From contig NZ_CCSF01000001.1 in NCBI RefSeq assembly GCF_000756775.1, forward strand, positions 3,100,001 through 3,164,000: 64,000 bases of DNA, in the 5' to 3' direction. Positions within the stretch are counted from its first letter, which is position 1. The number at the start of each line of letters is the position of its first letter. Position numbers and translations under genes: made by a program. The stretch comes from Pseudomonas saudiphocaensis (GTDB lineage Bacteria > Pseudomonadota > Gammaproteobacteria > Pseudomonadales > Pseudomonadaceae). The notes beneath the pieces were generated by a model. The model was not told the origin of the DNA and ran no database searches. It saw only the letters and a program-made list of their open reading frames with translations. Below, piece after piece: positions 40,798 to 55,126 of this stretch.

Positions 40798-41997
40798 ATG
40801 GCTAAAGAAAAGTTCGAACGTAACAAACCGCACGTCAACGTCGGCACCATTGGTCACGTCGACCATGGCAAGACCACGCTGACTGCAGCCCTGACCCGTG
40901 TCTGCGCCGAAGTCTTCGGTAGCGGCGGTACTTCCAAGGGTTACGACCAGATCGACAACGCGCCGGAAGAGAAGGCTCGTGGTATCACCATCAACACCTC
41001 CCACGTTGAATATGATTCCCCGATCCGTCACTACGCCCACGTTGACTGCCCGGGTCACGCTGACTATGTGAAGAACATGATCACCGGTGCTGCCCAGATG
41101 GACGGCGCGATCCTGGTCTGCTCCGCTGCTGATGGCCCCATGCCGCAGACTCGCGAGCACATCCTGCTGTCCCGTCAGGTTGGTGTTCCCTACATCGTCG
41201 TGTTCCTGAACAAGGCCGACATGGTTGACGACGCCGAGCTGCTGGAACTGGTCGAGATGGAAGTTCGCGACCTGCTGTCGACCTACGACTTCCCGGGCGA
41301 CGACACCCCGATCATCATCGGTTCCGCGCTGATGGCGCTCAATGGTGAAGACGATAACGGTCTGGGTACTACTGCCGTTAAGACCCTGGTCGAGACCCTG
41401 GACAGCTACATTCCAGAGCCTGAGCGCGCAATCGACAAGCCGTTCCTGATGCCGATCGAAGACGTGTTCTCGATCTCCGGTCGCGGTACCGTGGTAACCG
41501 GTCGTGTCGAGCGCGGCATCGTTCGCGTGCAGGAAGAAATCGAGATCGTGGGCATCCGCGATACCACCAAGACCACCTGCACCGGCGTTGAAATGTTCCG
41601 CAAGCTGCTGGACGAAGGTCGTGCCGGTGAGAACGTGGGCGTGCTGCTGCGCGGCACCAAGCGTGATGACGTCGAGCGTGGCCAGGTTCTGGCCAAGCCG
41701 GGCACCATCAAGCCGCACACCAAGTTCGAAGGCGAAGTCTACGTTCTGAGCAAGGAAGAAGGCGGCCGTCATACTCCGTTCTTCAAGGGCTACCGTCCGC
41801 AGTTCTACTTCCGTACCACTGACGTGACCGGTAACTGCGAACTGCCGGAAGGCGTTGAGATGGTCATGCCGGGCGACAACATCAAGATGACTGTCACCCT
41901 GATCGCTCCGATCGCCATGGAAGAAGGTCTGCGTTTCGCAATTCGCGAAGGCGGCCGTACCGTTGGTGCCGGCGTGGTTGCCAAGATCATCGAATAA
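40798..41997 (+). CDS. tufB: Elongation factor Tu, copy 1
   Basis: 399 aa GTPase that brings aminoacyl-tRNA to the ribosome. G1 GHVDHGKT, switch [12 protein letters not shown]4 NKAD. Start ATG 40798 ([10 protein letters not shown]); the frame extends 36 nt upstream without similarity. The position after tRNA-Tyr-Gly-Thr identifies tufB. Protein identical to the copy at 57260; nucleotide differences seen are the start codon, codon 5 (AAG/AAA) and the last sense codon (GAA/GAG). The ribosome-binding region GGAGACGGTCTC is itself a palindrome. Confidence 0.98.
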   Translation: MAKEKFERNKPHVNVGTIGHVDHGKTTLTAALTRVCAEVFGSGGTSKGYDQIDNAPEEKARGITINTSHVEYDSPIRHYAHVDCPGHADYVKNMITGAAQMDGAILVCSAADGPMPQTREHILLSRQVGVPYIVVFLNKADMVDDAELLELVEMEVRDLLSTYDFPGDDTPIIIGSALMALNGEDDNGLGTTAVKTLVETLDSYIPEPERAIDKPFLMPIEDVFSISGRGTVVTGRVERGIVRVQEEIEIVGIRDTTKTTCTGVEMFRKLLDEGRAGENVGVLLRGTKRDDVERGQVLAKPGTIKPHTKFEGEVYVLSKEEGGRHTPFFKGYRPQFYFRTTDVTGNCELPEGVEMVMPGDNIKMTVTLIAPIAMEEGLRFAIREGGRTVGAGVVAKIIE

Positions 41998-42014
41998 TCG
42001 TTGATCTGTTTTAT

Positions 42015-42040
42015 TCAGGCCGGCATAATAGTCGGCCTGA
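42015..42040 (+). terminator. Hairpin after tufB
   Basis: TCAGGCCG (42015-42022), 10-nt loop, CGGCCTGA (42033-42040), followed by CTCTTCTT. Weak T-run; tRNA-Trp starts 9 nt later. Confidence 0.55.
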
Positions 42041-42048
42041 CTCTTCTT

Positions 42049-42124
42049 AGGCCAGTAGCTCAATTGGCAGAGCGACGGTCTCCAAAACCGTAGGTTGGGG
42101 GTTCGATTCCCTCCTGGCCTGCCA
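42049..42124 (+). tRNA. tRNA-Trp (anticodon CCA)
   Basis: 76 nt. Acceptor AGGCCAG/CTGGCCT, discriminator G; anticodon stem ACGGT/ACCGT with loop CTCCAAA; T-arm GGGTTCGATTCCC; CCA encoded. The tRNA read by both trp leader peptides of this window (19.3 and 23.5 kb). Confidence 0.97.
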
Positions 42125-42153
42125 ATTTCAATATCGAATTTGGCAGTTTTTTT
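42120..42153 (+). terminator. Terminator or attenuator using the tRNA-Trp 3' end
   Basis: TGCCAATTTC (42120-42129), loop AATATC, GAATTTGGCA (42136-42145), one T-T mismatch, then G and seven Ts (42147-42153). The 5' arm includes the CCA tail of the tRNA. secE begins 15 nt after the T-run. Confidence 0.8.
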
Positions 42154-42168
42154 ACAGGGTTCTATCAG

Positions 42169-42537
42169 ATGAATGTCAAAGCAGAAGCTAAAGACACGCG
42201 CTTCGATTTGATGAAGTGGCTTGTTGTTGCTGCTTTGGTGGCTGTGGCTGTCGTTGGTAATCAGTACTACGCCGCCGAGCCGATTCTGTATCGAGTGATT
42301 GCCCTGCTTGTTGTTGCGGTCGTAGCGGCTTTTGTTGCGCTGCAGACAACTAAAGGTCGCTCTTTCTTCGTTTTGCTGAAGGAAGCTCGCGTCGAGATTC
42401 GTAAAGTCGTTTGGCCGACCCGTCAGGAAACCACGCAGACTACGTTGATTGTGTTGGCGGTCGTGCTGGTGATGGCGCTGCTGTTGTGGGGATTGGATTC
42501 CCTGCTCGGTTGGCTGGTTTCCATGATTGTAGGTTAA
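42169..42537 (+). CDS. secE: Preprotein translocase subunit SecE
   Basis: 122 aa inner-membrane protein with three predicted helices (about 16-31, 41-60, 92-117), the E. coli-type three-helix form. The conserved cytoplasmic stretch EARVEIRKVVWPTRQE (about 71-86) contacts SecY. It lies between tRNA-Trp and nusG, the conserved arrangement. Confidence 0.96.
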   Translation: MNVKAEAKDTRFDLMKWLVVAALVAVAVVGNQYYAAEPILYRVIALLVVAVVAAFVALQTTKGRSFFVLLKEARVEIRKVVWPTRQETTQTTLIVLAVVLVMALLLWGLDSLLGWLVSMIVG

Positions 42538-42546
42538 GGGTGTCCC

Positions 42547-43080
42547 GTGGCTAAGCGTTGGTATGTGGTTCATGCTTACTCGGGTTACGAGAAGCATGTC
42601 ATGCGCTCCCTGATCGAGCGCATCAAGCTTGCCGGTATGGAAGATCATTTCGGCGAAATCCTGGTCCCCACGGAAGAAGTCGTGGAGATGCGTAACGGGC
42701 AGAAGCGCAAGAGTGAGCGCAAGTTCTTCCCGGGCTACGTTCTGGTTCAGATGGATATGGCCGAGGGTGCCTGGCACCTGGTCAAGGATACCCCGCGGGT
42801 TATGGGATTCATTGGTGGTACTGCCGATAAGCCCGCGCCGATTACCGACAAGGAAGCTGAGGCCATTCTGCGCCGTGTTGCTGATGGCAGCGATAAGCCT
42901 AAGCCTAAGACCCTGTTTGAGCCGGGTGAAGTTGTTCGCGTAGCTGACGGTCCATTCGCCGACTTCAATGGTGTGGTCGAAGAGGTCAACTACGAGAAGA
43001 GTCGCGTTCAAGTGGCTGTTTTGATTTTTGGACGCTCTACGCCGGTAGAGCTGGAGTTCAGTCAGGTCGAAAAGGTCTGA
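42547..43080 (+). CDS. nusG: Transcription antitermination factor NusG
   Basis: 177 aa from GTG 42547 ([15 protein letters not shown]). N-terminal NGN domain binding the RNA polymerase clamp, and C-terminal KOW domain (about 123-175, [14 protein letters not shown]) that binds Rho or S10. Nine nt after secE; a strong terminator follows. Confidence 0.97.
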   Translation: MAKRWYVVHAYSGYEKHVMRSLIERIKLAGMEDHFGEILVPTEEVVEMRNGQKRKSERKFFPGYVLVQMDMAEGAWHLVKDTPRVMGFIGGTADKPAPITDKEAEAILRRVADGSDKPKPKTLFEPGEVVRVADGPFADFNGVVEEVNYEKSRVQVAVLIFGRSTPVELEFSQVEKV

Positions 43081-43098
43081 CTGAGGCATGCATCCCTT

Positions 43099-43126
43099 AC
43101 CCCGCAGCTAACGGCTGCGGGGTTTT
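43099..43126 (+). terminator. Intrinsic terminator after nusG
   Basis: ACCCCGCAGC (43099-43108), loop TAACG, GCTGCGGGGT (43114-43123) then TTT: 10-bp GC-rich stem separating secE-nusG from rplKA. Confidence 0.85.
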
Positions 43127-43153
43127 GTCGTCACTGGGATAAACAAGTAATAA
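43125..43153 (+). promoter_or_regulatory. Candidate rplK promoter
   Basis: TTGTCG (43125-43130), 17-nt spacer, TAATAA (43148-43153), right behind the nusG terminator. The following leader to 43192 may hold the L1 autoregulatory site known for L11 operons. Confidence 0.4.
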
Positions 43154-43192
43154 GGGGAGCCGAAAGGCGTTTGGACCCATAACGGAGTAGCT

Positions 43193-43624
43193 ATGGCTAA
43201 GAAGATTCAAGCTTATATCAAGCTTCAGGTAAAGGCCGGTCAGGCCAACCCATCGCCGCCCGTCGGCCCTGCCCTGGGTCAGCATGGCGTGAACATCATG
43301 GAGTTCTGCAAGGCGTTCAACGCCCGTACCCAAGGCCAGGAGCCTGGTCTGCCGACTCCCGTGATCATCACTGTATACAGTGACCGTAGTTTCACGTTCG
43401 AAACCAAGAGCACTCCGGCAGCTGTGCTGCTGAAGAAGGCCGCTGGCGTTGCCAGTGGTTCGGCTCGCCCCAACACTCAGAAGGTCGGCACCGTTACTCG
43501 TGCCCAGTTGGAAGAGATCGCCAAGACCAAGCAGGCTGATCTTACCGCTGCCGAAATGGAAGCTGCCGTACGCACCATCGCGGGCTCTGCTCGCAGCATG
43601 GGCCTGAACGTGGAGGGCGTATAA
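43193..43624 (+). CDS. rplK: Ribosomal protein uL11
   Basis: 143 aa. N-terminal domain with [19 protein letters not shown] and C-terminal rRNA-binding domain. It forms the GTPase-associated centre base with 23S rRNA and is needed for RelA activation. The stop overlaps the rplA start by one base. Confidence 0.97.
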   Translation: MAKKIQAYIKLQVKAGQANPSPPVGPALGQHGVNIMEFCKAFNARTQGQEPGLPTPVIITVYSDRSFTFETKSTPAAVLLKKAAGVASGSARPNTQKVGTVTRAQLEEIAKTKQADLTAAEMEAAVRTIAGSARSMGLNVEGV

Positions 43625-44319
43625 TGGCTAAGTTGACCAAGCGTCAGAAGACGATTGCCCAGAAGGTCGAAGCGGGCAAGCAGTACAGCTTTGAAGAGGC
43701 AGCAAACCTGCTTTCCGAACTGTCGGCTGTCAAGTTCACCGAGTCCTTCGATATCGCCATCAACCTGGGCGTTGATCCGCGTAAATCCGACCAGGTCGTT
43801 CGTGGTGCAACCGTTCTGCCGAACGGCACTGGCAAGACTGTGCGCGTAGCAGTATTTACCCAGGGCCCGGCTGCTGAAGCAGCTCTGGCTGCCGGCGCTG
43901 ATCGCGTTGGTATGGACGATCTGGCTGCCGAAATGAAAGGCGGCGACCTGAACTATGACGTGGTTATCGCTTCCCCCGATGCGATGCGCGTTGTTGGTCA
44001 GCTGGGCCAGATCCTCGGTCCGCGTGGTCTGATGCCGAACCCTAAGGTTGGCACCGTGACTCCGGACGTTGCGACTGCAGTGAAGAATGCCAAGGCTGGT
44101 CAGGTGCGTTTCCGTACTGACAAGAACGGCATCATCCACAGCTCCGTCGGCAAGGTTGGTTTTGAAGCCGGTCAGCTCAAGCAGAACGTTGAGGCGCTGC
44201 TTTCCGACCTCAAGCGTCTGAAGCCTTCCACTTCCAAAGGTATTTACGTCAAGCGTGTGACCCTGAGCACCACCATGGGTCCGGGACTGGTCATCGATCA
44301 GGCTTCGCTCGACGCGTAA
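43624..44319 (+). CDS. rplA: Ribosomal protein uL1
   Basis: 231 aa, the stalk protein near the E site. [15 protein letters not shown] is the family signature (about 137-151). In E. coli L1 also represses its own operon by binding the L11 leader. Coupled to rplK (TAATG). Confidence 0.97.
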   Translation: MAKLTKRQKTIAQKVEAGKQYSFEEAANLLSELSAVKFTESFDIAINLGVDPRKSDQVVRGATVLPNGTGKTVRVAVFTQGPAAEAALAAGADRVGMDDLAAEMKGGDLNYDVVIASPDAMRVVGQLGQILGPRGLMPNPKVGTVTPDVATAVKNAKAGQVRFRTDKNGIIHSSVGKVGFEAGQLKQNVEALLSDLKRLKPSTSKGIYVKRVTLSTTMGPGLVIDQASLDA

Positions 44320-44527
44320 GTCAAAAATCCGCTCCGCAAGTCGGAGCGGTACTTATTGGGGTCCCTGCCTGGCGGGGGCTATCCAAGACCGTAGGCGACG
44401 CAAGTCTTAAACCGTTGAAGTTCGCTTCTTCAAGCCTACGCAGAGGTGCTCCCGATTCGTACCGAATCAGACACCAAAACCCGTCCGGTTTCGACCGGAT
44501 GAACCGGTAACATCCAGGAGTAAACCC
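44320..44527 (+). promoter_or_regulatory. L10 leader region with stem-loop
   Basis: 208 nt upstream of rplJ. CCGCTCCG, loop CAAGT, CGGAGCGG (44329-44349) is a strong stem right after rplA, a likely partial terminator. The remaining leader, with GGTTTCGACC and CCGGTAACATCC stems near the start codon, fits the L10(L12)4-binding autoregulatory leader known upstream of rplJ; exact folding was not computed. Confidence 0.65.
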
Positions 44528-45028
44528 GTGGCAATCAAACTCGAAGACAAGAAGGCCATCGTCGCTGAAGTCAACGAGGCTGCCAATGCTGCCCTGTCCG
44601 CTGTCGTGGCTGATGCCCGTGGCGTGACCGTAGGAGCCATGACCGGACTCCGTAAAGAGGCCCGCGAAGCGGGTGTGTACGTGCGTGTTGTACGTAACAC
44701 CCTGCTCAAGCGCGCCGTTGAAGGCACTCAGTTTGACGTGCTCAACGACGTGTTCAAAGGCCCGACCCTCATCGCTTTCTCCACCGAGCATCCGGGCGCT
44801 GCCGCTCGTATCTTCAAGGAGTTCGCCAAGGGTCAGGACAAGTTCGAGATCAAGGCCGCTGCGTTCGAGGGTCAGTTCATTGCAGCCAACCAGATCGACG
44901 TACTGGCGACTCTGCCGACCTATGACGAAGCTATTTCGCAGCTGATGAGCGTGATTCAGGGCGCTACCAGCAAGCTGGCTCGTACTCTGGCGGCTGTTCG
45001 CGACCAGAAAGAAGCCGCTGCTGCCTAA
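44528..45028 (+). CDS. rplJ: Ribosomal protein uL10
   Basis: 166 aa from GTG 44528 ([14 protein letters not shown]), with AGGAG 8 nt upstream. Base of the L7/L12 stalk; C-terminal helix binds L12 dimers. Its complex with L12 represses translation of this operon in E. coli. Confidence 0.97.
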   Translation: MAIKLEDKKAIVAEVNEAANAALSAVVADARGVTVGAMTGLRKEAREAGVYVRVVRNTLLKRAVEGTQFDVLNDVFKGPTLIAFSTEHPGAAARIFKEFAKGQDKFEIKAAAFEGQFIAANQIDVLATLPTYDEAISQLMSVIQGATSKLARTLAAVRDQKEAAAA

Positions 45029-45103
45029 GGCAAACGCGCTGCTTTCAAACTTCTTATGAATTAGATGGCCGCAGGCCGTCACTTAAATACAGGAACTAGA
45101 GTC

Positions 45104-45472
45104 ATGGCTCTGACCAACGAAGACATCATCAACGCCGTTTCCGAAATGTCCGTGATGCAGGTTGTTGAACTGATCAAGGCAATGGAAGAGAAGTTCGGCG
45201 TTACTGCTGCTGCTGCCACCGTTGCCGCTGCTGGCCCGGCTGCTGCCGCTGCTGAAGAGCAGACTGAATTCACCATCGTCCTGGCCGAAGCTGGCGACAA
45301 GAAAGTGAACGTGATCAAGGCTGTTCGCGAACTGACCGGCCTGGGCCTGAAAGAAGCCAAGGCTGTTGTTGACAGCGCTCCTGGCGTAGTCAAGGAAGGC
45401 GTCTCCAAGGAAGAAGCCGAAGCTGCCAAGAAGGCACTGGAAGAAGCAGGCGCCAAGGTCGAGCTCAAGTAA
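45104..45472 (+). CDS. rplL: Ribosomal protein bL12
   Basis: 122 aa from ATG 45104 ([12 protein letters not shown]); the frame extends 39 nt upstream without similarity. N-terminal dimerisation domain, Ala-rich hinge (about 36-52), C-terminal factor-binding domain. Present in four or more copies on the ribosome, recruiting EF-Tu and EF-G. Confidence 0.97.
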   Translation: MALTNEDIINAVSEMSVMQVVELIKAMEEKFGVTAAAATVAAAGPAAAAAEEQTEFTIVLAEAGDKKVNVIKAVRELTGLGLKEAKAVVDSAPGVVKEGVSKEEAEAAKKALEEAGAKVELK

Positions 45473-45518
45473 GCGACGACCTTGCGTCTACAGCCGGAGC
45501 GACTCGCACAAGGCTGAT

Positions 45519-45547
45519 GGCTGGTGGCTTTTGCCACCGGCCTTTTT
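45519..45547 (+). terminator. Attenuator between rplL and rpoB
   Basis: GGCTGGTGGC (45519-45528), loop TTTT, GCCACCGGCC (45533-45542), then T5. A 10-bp stem in the 217-nt gap. The equivalent partial terminator in E. coli sets the ratio of ribosomal protein to polymerase. From memory, a candidate sRNA (P26) has been reported from this interval in P. aeruginosa. Confidence 0.85.
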
Positions 45548-45689
45548 CCGTTATAGCCAGTTGATGACAATCGATTGGCTATCGGAAAGACCCACTCGAA
45601 GAGTGGCGCGAATCGAGGATTCGCACGATTTTCTGGCTGCTTCCGTCGGAAGGGGCCAAACAAGCAGGTGACCAAGCTGGGGAACGCTG

Positions 45690-48600
45690 ATGGCTTACTC
45701 ATACACTGAGAAAAAACGAATCCGCAAGGACTTTAGCAAGTTACCGCACGTGATGGACGTGCCGTATCTTTTGGCCATCCAGCTGGATTCGTATCGCGAA
45801 TTCCTGCAGGCGGGAGCGACAAAGGATCAGTTCCGCGACATTGGCTTGCACGCAGCCTTCAAGTCCGTTTTCCCGATTATCAGTTATTCCGGCAATGCAG
45901 CGCTGGAATACGTCGGCTATCGCCTGGGCGAGCCGGCATTCGATGTCAAGGAATGTGTTCTGCGCGGTGTAACCTTTGCGGTCCCGCTGCGTGTGAAAGT
46001 CCGTCTGATCATTTTCGACAAAGAATCGTCGAGCAAAGCGATCAAGGACATCAAGGAGCAGGAAGTCTACATGGGGGAAATCCCCCTGATGACCGAAAAC
46101 GGTACCTTTATCATCAATGGTACCGAGCGCGTGATCGTCTCCCAGCTGCACCGCTCGCCTGGCGTGTTCTTCGACCACGACCGCGGCAAGACTCACAGCT
46201 CGGGCAAGTTGCTGTATTCGGCGCGGATCATCCCCTACCGCGGCTCCTGGCTGGACTTCGAGTTCGATCCGAAGGACGCGGTATTCGTCCGTATCGACCG
46301 TCGCCGCAAGCTGCCGGCCTCCGTGCTGCTGCGCGCGCTGAACTACAGCACCGAAGAAATTCTCGACGCCTTCTACGACACCAACGTTTTCCACGTCAAA
46401 GGCGAAACGCTTTCCCTTGAGCTGGTACCCCAGCGTCTGCGCGGCGAGATTGCATCTTTCGACATCACCGATGGCAACGGCAAGGTTATCGTCGAGCAGG
46501 GTCGTCGTATCACTGCCCGTCATATCAACCAGCTCGACAAGTCCGGCATCAAGGAACTCGAGATGCCGATGGACTACGTCCTGGGCCGTACCGTGGCCAA
46601 GGCCATCGTGCATCCTGCGACTGGTGAAATCATCGCTGAGTGCAACACCGAACTGACCGTCGAAGTGCTGGCCGCTATCGTCAAGGCTCAGGTTGTCCGT
46701 TTCGAGACCCTGTACACCAACGACATCGACTGTGGTCCGTTCATCTCCGATACCCTGAAGATCGACTCGACCACCAACCAGCTCGAAGCGCTGGTCGAGA
46801 TCTATCGCATGATGCGTCCTGGCGAGCCGCCAACCAAGGATGCAGCCGAGACGCTGTTCAACAACCTGTTCTTCGCCTCCGAGCGCTACGACCTGTCGGC
46901 TGTCGGCCGTATGAAGTTCAACCGTCGTATCGGTCGTACCGAGATCGAAGGTTCAGGCGTTCTGACTCGTGAAGATATCGTTGCCGTGCTCAAGACACTG
47001 GTCGATATCCGTAACGGCAAGGGCATCGTTGACGACATCGATCACCTGGGTAACCGCCGCGTACGTTGCGTCGGCGAAATGGCCGAGAACCAGTTCCGTG
47101 TAGGTCTGGTGCGTGTCGAGCGTGCGGTCAAGGAACGCCTGTCCATGGCCGAAAGCGAAGGCCTGATGCCGCAGGACCTGATCAACGCCAAACCGGTTGC
47201 GGCGGCGGTGAAGGAGTTCTTCGGTTCCAGTCAGCTCTCGCAGTTTATGGACCAGAACAACCCGCTTTCGGAGATCACCCACAAGCGGCGCGTCTCTGCA
47301 CTCGGCCCGGGCGGTCTGACTCGTGAGCGTGCAGGCTTCGAAGTCCGTGACGTACACCCGACCCATTACGGCCGCGTGTGCCCGATCGAAACGCCGGAAG
47401 GTCCGAACATCGGCCTGATCAACTCGCTGGCCGCTTACGCCCGCACCAACCAGTACGGCTTCCTGGAAAGCCCGTACCGCGTGGTCAAGGATGGCGAAGT
47501 CACCGACGAGATCGTATTCCTCTCCGCTATCGAAGAGGCCGACCACGTAATTGCCCAGGCCAGTGCCAAGCTGGACGGCCGCAAACTGGTCGACGAGCTG
47601 GTTGCCGTACGCCACCTGAACGAGTTCACCGTCAAGGCGCCGGAAGACGTCACCCTGATGGACGTATCGCCCAAGCAGGTTGTTTCGGTTGCTGCTTCGC
47701 TGATTCCGTTCCTCGAACACGACGACGCCAACCGCGCGCTGATGGGTTCCAACATGCAGCGTCAGGCTGTGCCGACCCTGCGTTCGGACAAGCCGCTGGT
47801 GGGGACCGGGATGGAGCGCAACGTAGCGCGCGACTCCGGTGTCTGTGTGGTTGCCCGTCGTGGCGGGGTTATCGACTCGGTTGATGCCAGCCGTGTCGTT
47901 GTGCGCGTTCATGATGACGAAGTCGAAACTGGCGAAGCCGGTGTCGACATCTACAACCTGACCAAGTACACCCGTTCCAACCAGAACACCTGCATCAACC
48001 AGCGTCCGCTGGTGAGCAAGGGTGATGTGGTTCAGCGTGGCGACATCATGGCCGATGGTCCGTCCACCGATATGGGTGAACTGGCTCTGGGGCAGAACAT
48101 GCGCGTCGCGTTTATGCCCTGGAACGGCTACAACTTCGAAGACTCCATCCTCCTCTCGGAGCGTGTGGTTCAGGAAGATCGTTTCACCACTATCCACATT
48201 CAGGAACTGACCTGCGTATCCCGTGATACCAAGCTCGGCCCAGAAGAAATCACCGCGGATATTCCCAACGTGGGCGAGGCTGCGCTGAACAAGCTGGACG
48301 AGGCGGGCATCGTCTACGTAGGTGCCGAAGTTGGCCCTGGCGATATTCTGGTAGGCAAGGTTACGCCGAAGGGCGAAACCCAGCTGACCCCGGAAGAAAA
48401 ACTGCTGCGAGCCATCTTCGGTGAAAAGGCCAGCGACGTTAAGGACACCTCCCTGCGCGTGCCGACCGGCACCAAGGGTACTGTCATCGACGTTCAGGTC
48501 TTCATCCGTGACGGCGTCGAGCGTGACTCCCGCGCGCTGGCCATCGAGAAGATGCAGCTCGACGAGATCCGCAAGGACCTCAACGAAGAGTTCCGCATCG

Positions 48601-49760
48601 TCGAGGGCGCGACCTTCGAGCGCCTGCGCTCGGCCCTGGTTGGTGCTGCTGCAGAAGGCGGTGCCGGTCTGAAGAAGGGTACCGTGATCACCGACGAGAT
48701 TCTCGATGGGCTGGAACATGGTCAGTGGTTCAAGCTGCGCATGGCCGAAGATGCGCTGAACGAGCAGTTGGAAAAGGCCCAGGCCTATATTTCCGACCGC
48801 CGTCAGCTGCTCGACGACAAGTTTGAGGACAAGAAGCGCAAACTGCAGCAGGGCGACGATCTGGCGCCGGGCGTGCTGAAGATTGTCAAGGTGTACCTGG
48901 CGATCAAGCGTCGCATCCAGCCGGGTGACAAGATGGCCGGCCGTCACGGTAACAAGGGTGTGGTCTCGGTAATCATGCCGGTTGAAGACATGCCGCATGA
49001 CGCCAATGGCACACCGGTGGATATCGTGCTCAACCCGCTGGGCGTACCGTCGCGTATGAACGTCGGTCAGATCCTCGAAACCCACCTGGGCCTGGCGGCC
49101 AAGGGCTTGGGCGAGAAGATCAACCTGATGCTCGAAGAGCAGCGCAAGGTTGCTGATCTGCGCAAGTTCCTGCGTCAGATCTACAACGAGATCGGCGGCC
49201 GTCAGGAGAACCTGGATGATCTGAATGATCAGGAAATCCTTGATCTGGCGAACAACCTGCGCAACGGCGTACCGATGGCAACTCCCGTGTTCGACGGCGC
49301 CAAGGAAAGCGAGATCAAGGCCATGCTGAAACTGGCCGACCTGCCAGAGAGTGGTCAGATGCAGCTGTTCGACGGGCGCACCGGTAACAAGTTCGAGCGC
49401 ACCACCACCGTTGGCTACATGTACATGCTGAAACTGAACCACCTGGTCGACGACAAGATGCATGCGCGCTCCACTGGTTCCTACAGCCTGGTTACTCAGC
49501 AGCCGCTGGGTGGTAAGGCGCAGTTCGGTGGTCAGCGTTTCGGGGAGATGGAGGTCTGGGCGCTGGAAGCGTACGGCGCCGCCTACACCCTGCAGGAAAT
49601 GCTGACAGTCAAGTCGGACGACGTGAACGGTCGGACCAAGATGTACAAGAACATCGTGGACGGCGATCACCGCATGGAGCCGGGTATGCCGGAATCCTTC
49701 AACGTACTGATCAAAGAGATCCGTTCGCTGGGTATCGACATCGATCTGGAAACCGAATAA
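45690..49760 (+). CDS. rpoB: RNA polymerase beta subunit
   Basis: 1356 aa, the Pseudomonas length. The rifampicin pocket around 513-530 ([16 protein letters not shown], then [13 protein letters not shown]) has the wild-type, sensitive residues. C-terminal [20 protein letters not shown] interacts with beta-prime. Follows rplL after an attenuator; rpoC begins 61 nt downstream. Confidence 0.99.
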   Translation: MAYSYTEKKRIRKDFSKLPHVMDVPYLLAIQLDSYREFLQAGATKDQFRDIGLHAAFKSVFPIISYSGNAALEYVGYRLGEPAFDVKECVLRGVTFAVPLRVKVRLIIFDKESSSKAIKDIKEQEVYMGEIPLMTENGTFIINGTERVIVSQLHRSPGVFFDHDRGKTHSSGKLLYSARIIPYRGSWLDFEFDPKDAVFVRIDRRRKLPASVLLRALNYSTEEILDAFYDTNVFHVKGETLSLELVPQRLRGEIASFDITDGNGKVIVEQGRRITARHINQLDKSGIKELEMPMDYVLGRTVAKAIVHPATGEIIAECNTELTVEVLAAIVKAQVVRFETLYTNDIDCGPFISDTLKIDSTTNQLEALVEIYRMMRPGEPPTKDAAETLFNNLFFASERYDLSAVGRMKFNRRIGRTEIEGSGVLTREDIVAVLKTLVDIRNGKGIVDDIDHLGNRRVRCVGEMAENQFRVGLVRVERAVKERLSMAESEGLMPQDLINAKPVAAAVKEFFGSSQLSQFMDQNNPLSEITHKRRVSALGPGGLTRERAGFEVRDVHPTHYGRVCPIETPEGPNIGLINSLAAYARTNQYGFLESPYRVVKDGEVTDEIVFLSAIEEADHVIAQASAKLDGRKLVDELVAVRHLNEFTVKAPEDVTLMDVSPKQVVSVAASLIPFLEHDDANRALMGSNMQRQAVPTLRSDKPLVGTGMERNVARDSGVCVVARRGGVIDSVDASRVVVRVHDDEVETGEAGVDIYNLTKYTRSNQNTCINQRPLVSKGDVVQRGDIMADGPSTDMGELALGQNMRVAFMPWNGYNFEDSILLSERVVQEDRFTTIHIQELTCVSRDTKLGPEEITADIPNVGEAALNKLDEAGIVYVGAEVGPGDILVGKVTPKGETQLTPEEKLLRAIFGEKASDVKDTSLRVPTGTKGTVIDVQVFIRDGVERDSRALAIEKMQLDEIRKDLNEEFRIVEGATFERLRSALVGAAAEGGAGLKKGTVITDEILDGLEHGQWFKLRMAEDALNEQLEKAQAYISDRRQLLDDKFEDKKRKLQQGDDLAPGVLKIVKVYLAIKRRIQPGDKMAGRHGNKGVVSVIMPVEDMPHDANGTPVDIVLNPLGVPSRMNVGQILETHLGLAAKGLGEKINLMLEEQRKVADLRKFLRQIYNEIGGRQENLDDLNDQEILDLANNLRNGVPMATPVFDGAKESEIKAMLKLADLPESGQMQLFDGRTGNKFERTTTVGYMYMLKLNHLVDDKMHARSTGSYSLVTQQPLGGKAQFGGQRFGEMEVWALEAYGAAYTLQEMLTVKSDDVNGRTKMYKNIVDGDHRMEPGMPESFNVLIKEIRSLGIDIDLETE

Positions 49761-49821
49761 CACGCGATGCATATCGGGAGCGGACGTCGGTCCGCTCCCT
49801 GCTCCGCTGGGAGGAAAGGCC

Positions 49822-54021
<4,200 letters not shown>

Positions 54022-54026
54022 AAGAA

Positions 54027-54050
54027 AGACCCCGGCGCAAGCCGGGGTCT
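54027..54050 (+). terminator. Hairpin after rpoC
   Basis: AGACCCCGGC, loop GCAA, GCCGGGGTCT: perfect 10-bp stem with a GNRA tetraloop, 6 nt after the stop. No T-run; it may work as a pause or 3' protector. Confidence 0.7.
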
Positions 54051-54053
54051 GCC

Positions 54054-54082
54054 TTGACGGTGTACAAGAACCTCTTTAGACT
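54054..54082 (+). promoter_or_regulatory. Promoter of rpsL (str operon) with flanking inverted repeat
   Basis: TTGACG (54054-54059), 17-nt spacer, TAGACT (54077-54082). GTACAAGA (54062-54069) and TCTTGTAC (54082-54089) are perfect inverse complements centred on the -10. Confidence 0.6.
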
Positions 54083-54158
54083 CTTGTACCCCTAATTTGG
54101 CGGGGCTTTTGCTCTGCCATTTTTCGTTTGTGTCGAAAGACAACAGTGGAGCTAGTAG

Positions 54159-54530
54159 ATGGCAACTATCAACCAGCTGGTACGTCAGCCGCGCAAGCGG
54201 GTCGTCGAGAAAAGCGACGTCCCTGCGCTGCAGAACTGCCCGCAACGCCGTGGCGTGTGCACCCGTGTGTACACCACCACGCCAAAGAAACCGAACTCTG
54301 CACTGCGTAAGGTATGCCGTGTTCGCCTGACCAACGGTTTTGAAGTCGCCTCCTACATTGGTGGTGAAGGTCATAACCTGCAAGAGCACAGCGTAGTGCT
54401 GATCCGTGGCGGTCGTGTAAAAGACCTTCCGGGTGTTCGCTACCACACCGTGCGCGGCTCGCTGGATACCTCTGGCGTCAAAGACCGTAAGCAGGGCCGT
54501 TCCAAGTACGGCGCCAAGCGTCCGAAATAA
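54159..54530 (+). CDS. rpsL: Ribosomal protein uS12
   Basis: 123 aa at the decoding centre. The streptomycin-resistance positions Lys43 and Lys88 are both wild type. [11 protein letters not shown] and [13 protein letters not shown] are the conserved loops; the latter contains the aspartate normally methylthiolated by RimO. First gene of rpsL-rpsG-fusA-tufA. Confidence 0.98.
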   Translation: MATINQLVRQPRKRVVEKSDVPALQNCPQRRGVCTRVYTTTPKKPNSALRKVCRVRLTNGFEVASYIGGEGHNLQEHSVVLIRGGRVKDLPGVRYHTVRGSLDTSGVKDRKQGRSKYGAKRPK

Positions 54531-54625
54531 GCAGTTTTTTATTTATCTGAGTCGATAAGAGTAAGGTCGGGCGTAACCAGTTTTATTGTCCCGAGCTAAC
54601 CTGAAGACCGTTTGAGGGCTTATCA

Positions 54626-55096
54626 ATGCCAAGACGTCGTGTAGCAGCCAAGCGCGAGATCCTTGACGATCCGAAGTACGGGAGTCAGATCCTTGCCAAA
54701 TTCATGAACCACGTGATGGAGAGCGGCAAGAAAGCCGTTGCCGAGCGTATCGTTTATGGTGCTCTTGAGAAGGTCAAAGAGCGTAAGAACAGCGATCCCC
54801 TGGAAATCTTCGAAAAAGCACTCGACGCCATCGCTCCGCTGGTCGAAGTGAAGTCCCGCCGTGTAGGTGGTGCGACTTACCAGGTTCCGGTCGAAGTTCG
54901 TCCCTCCCGTCGTAACGCCCTGGCGATGCGCTGGCTGGTAGATGCCGCACGCAAGCGTGGCGAGAAATCCATGGCCCTGCGTCTTGCAGGTGAGCTGACG
55001 GATGCATTTGAAGGTAAAGGCGCTGCGGTCAAGAAGCGTGAAGACGTGCACCGTATGGCTGAAGCCAACAAGGCTTTCTCGCACTACCGCTTCTAA
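54626..55096 (+). CDS. rpsG: Ribosomal protein uS7
   Basis: 156 aa primary binder of the 16S 3' major domain (head). In E. coli S7 is also translational repressor of the str operon. The 95-nt gap after rpsL is of the size expected for that regulatory site. Confidence 0.98.
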   Translation: MPRRRVAAKREILDDPKYGSQILAKFMNHVMESGKKAVAERIVYGALEKVKERKNSDPLEIFEKALDAIAPLVEVKSRRVGGATYQVPVEVRPSRRNALAMRWLVDAARKRGEKSMALRLAGELTDAFEGKGAAVKKREDVHRMAEANKAFSHYRF

Positions 55097-55126
55097 TTTT
55101 CAGCGTCAACAACTCGCGAGGGCTTT

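Noticed and set aside
40771-43089. Minus-strand open frame of about 772 codons across tufB, tRNA-Trp, secE and nusG
   Set aside because: It runs antisense through a tRNA and three certain genes, and its tuf part recurs opposite the second tuf gene, so it is a by-product of the sense genes.
46953-49772. Very long minus-strand open frame (about 939 codons) opposite rpoB
   Set aside because: It mirrors rpoB codon by codon. High-GC codon bias in the real gene keeps the opposite frame free of stops. No ribosome-binding site or family match.
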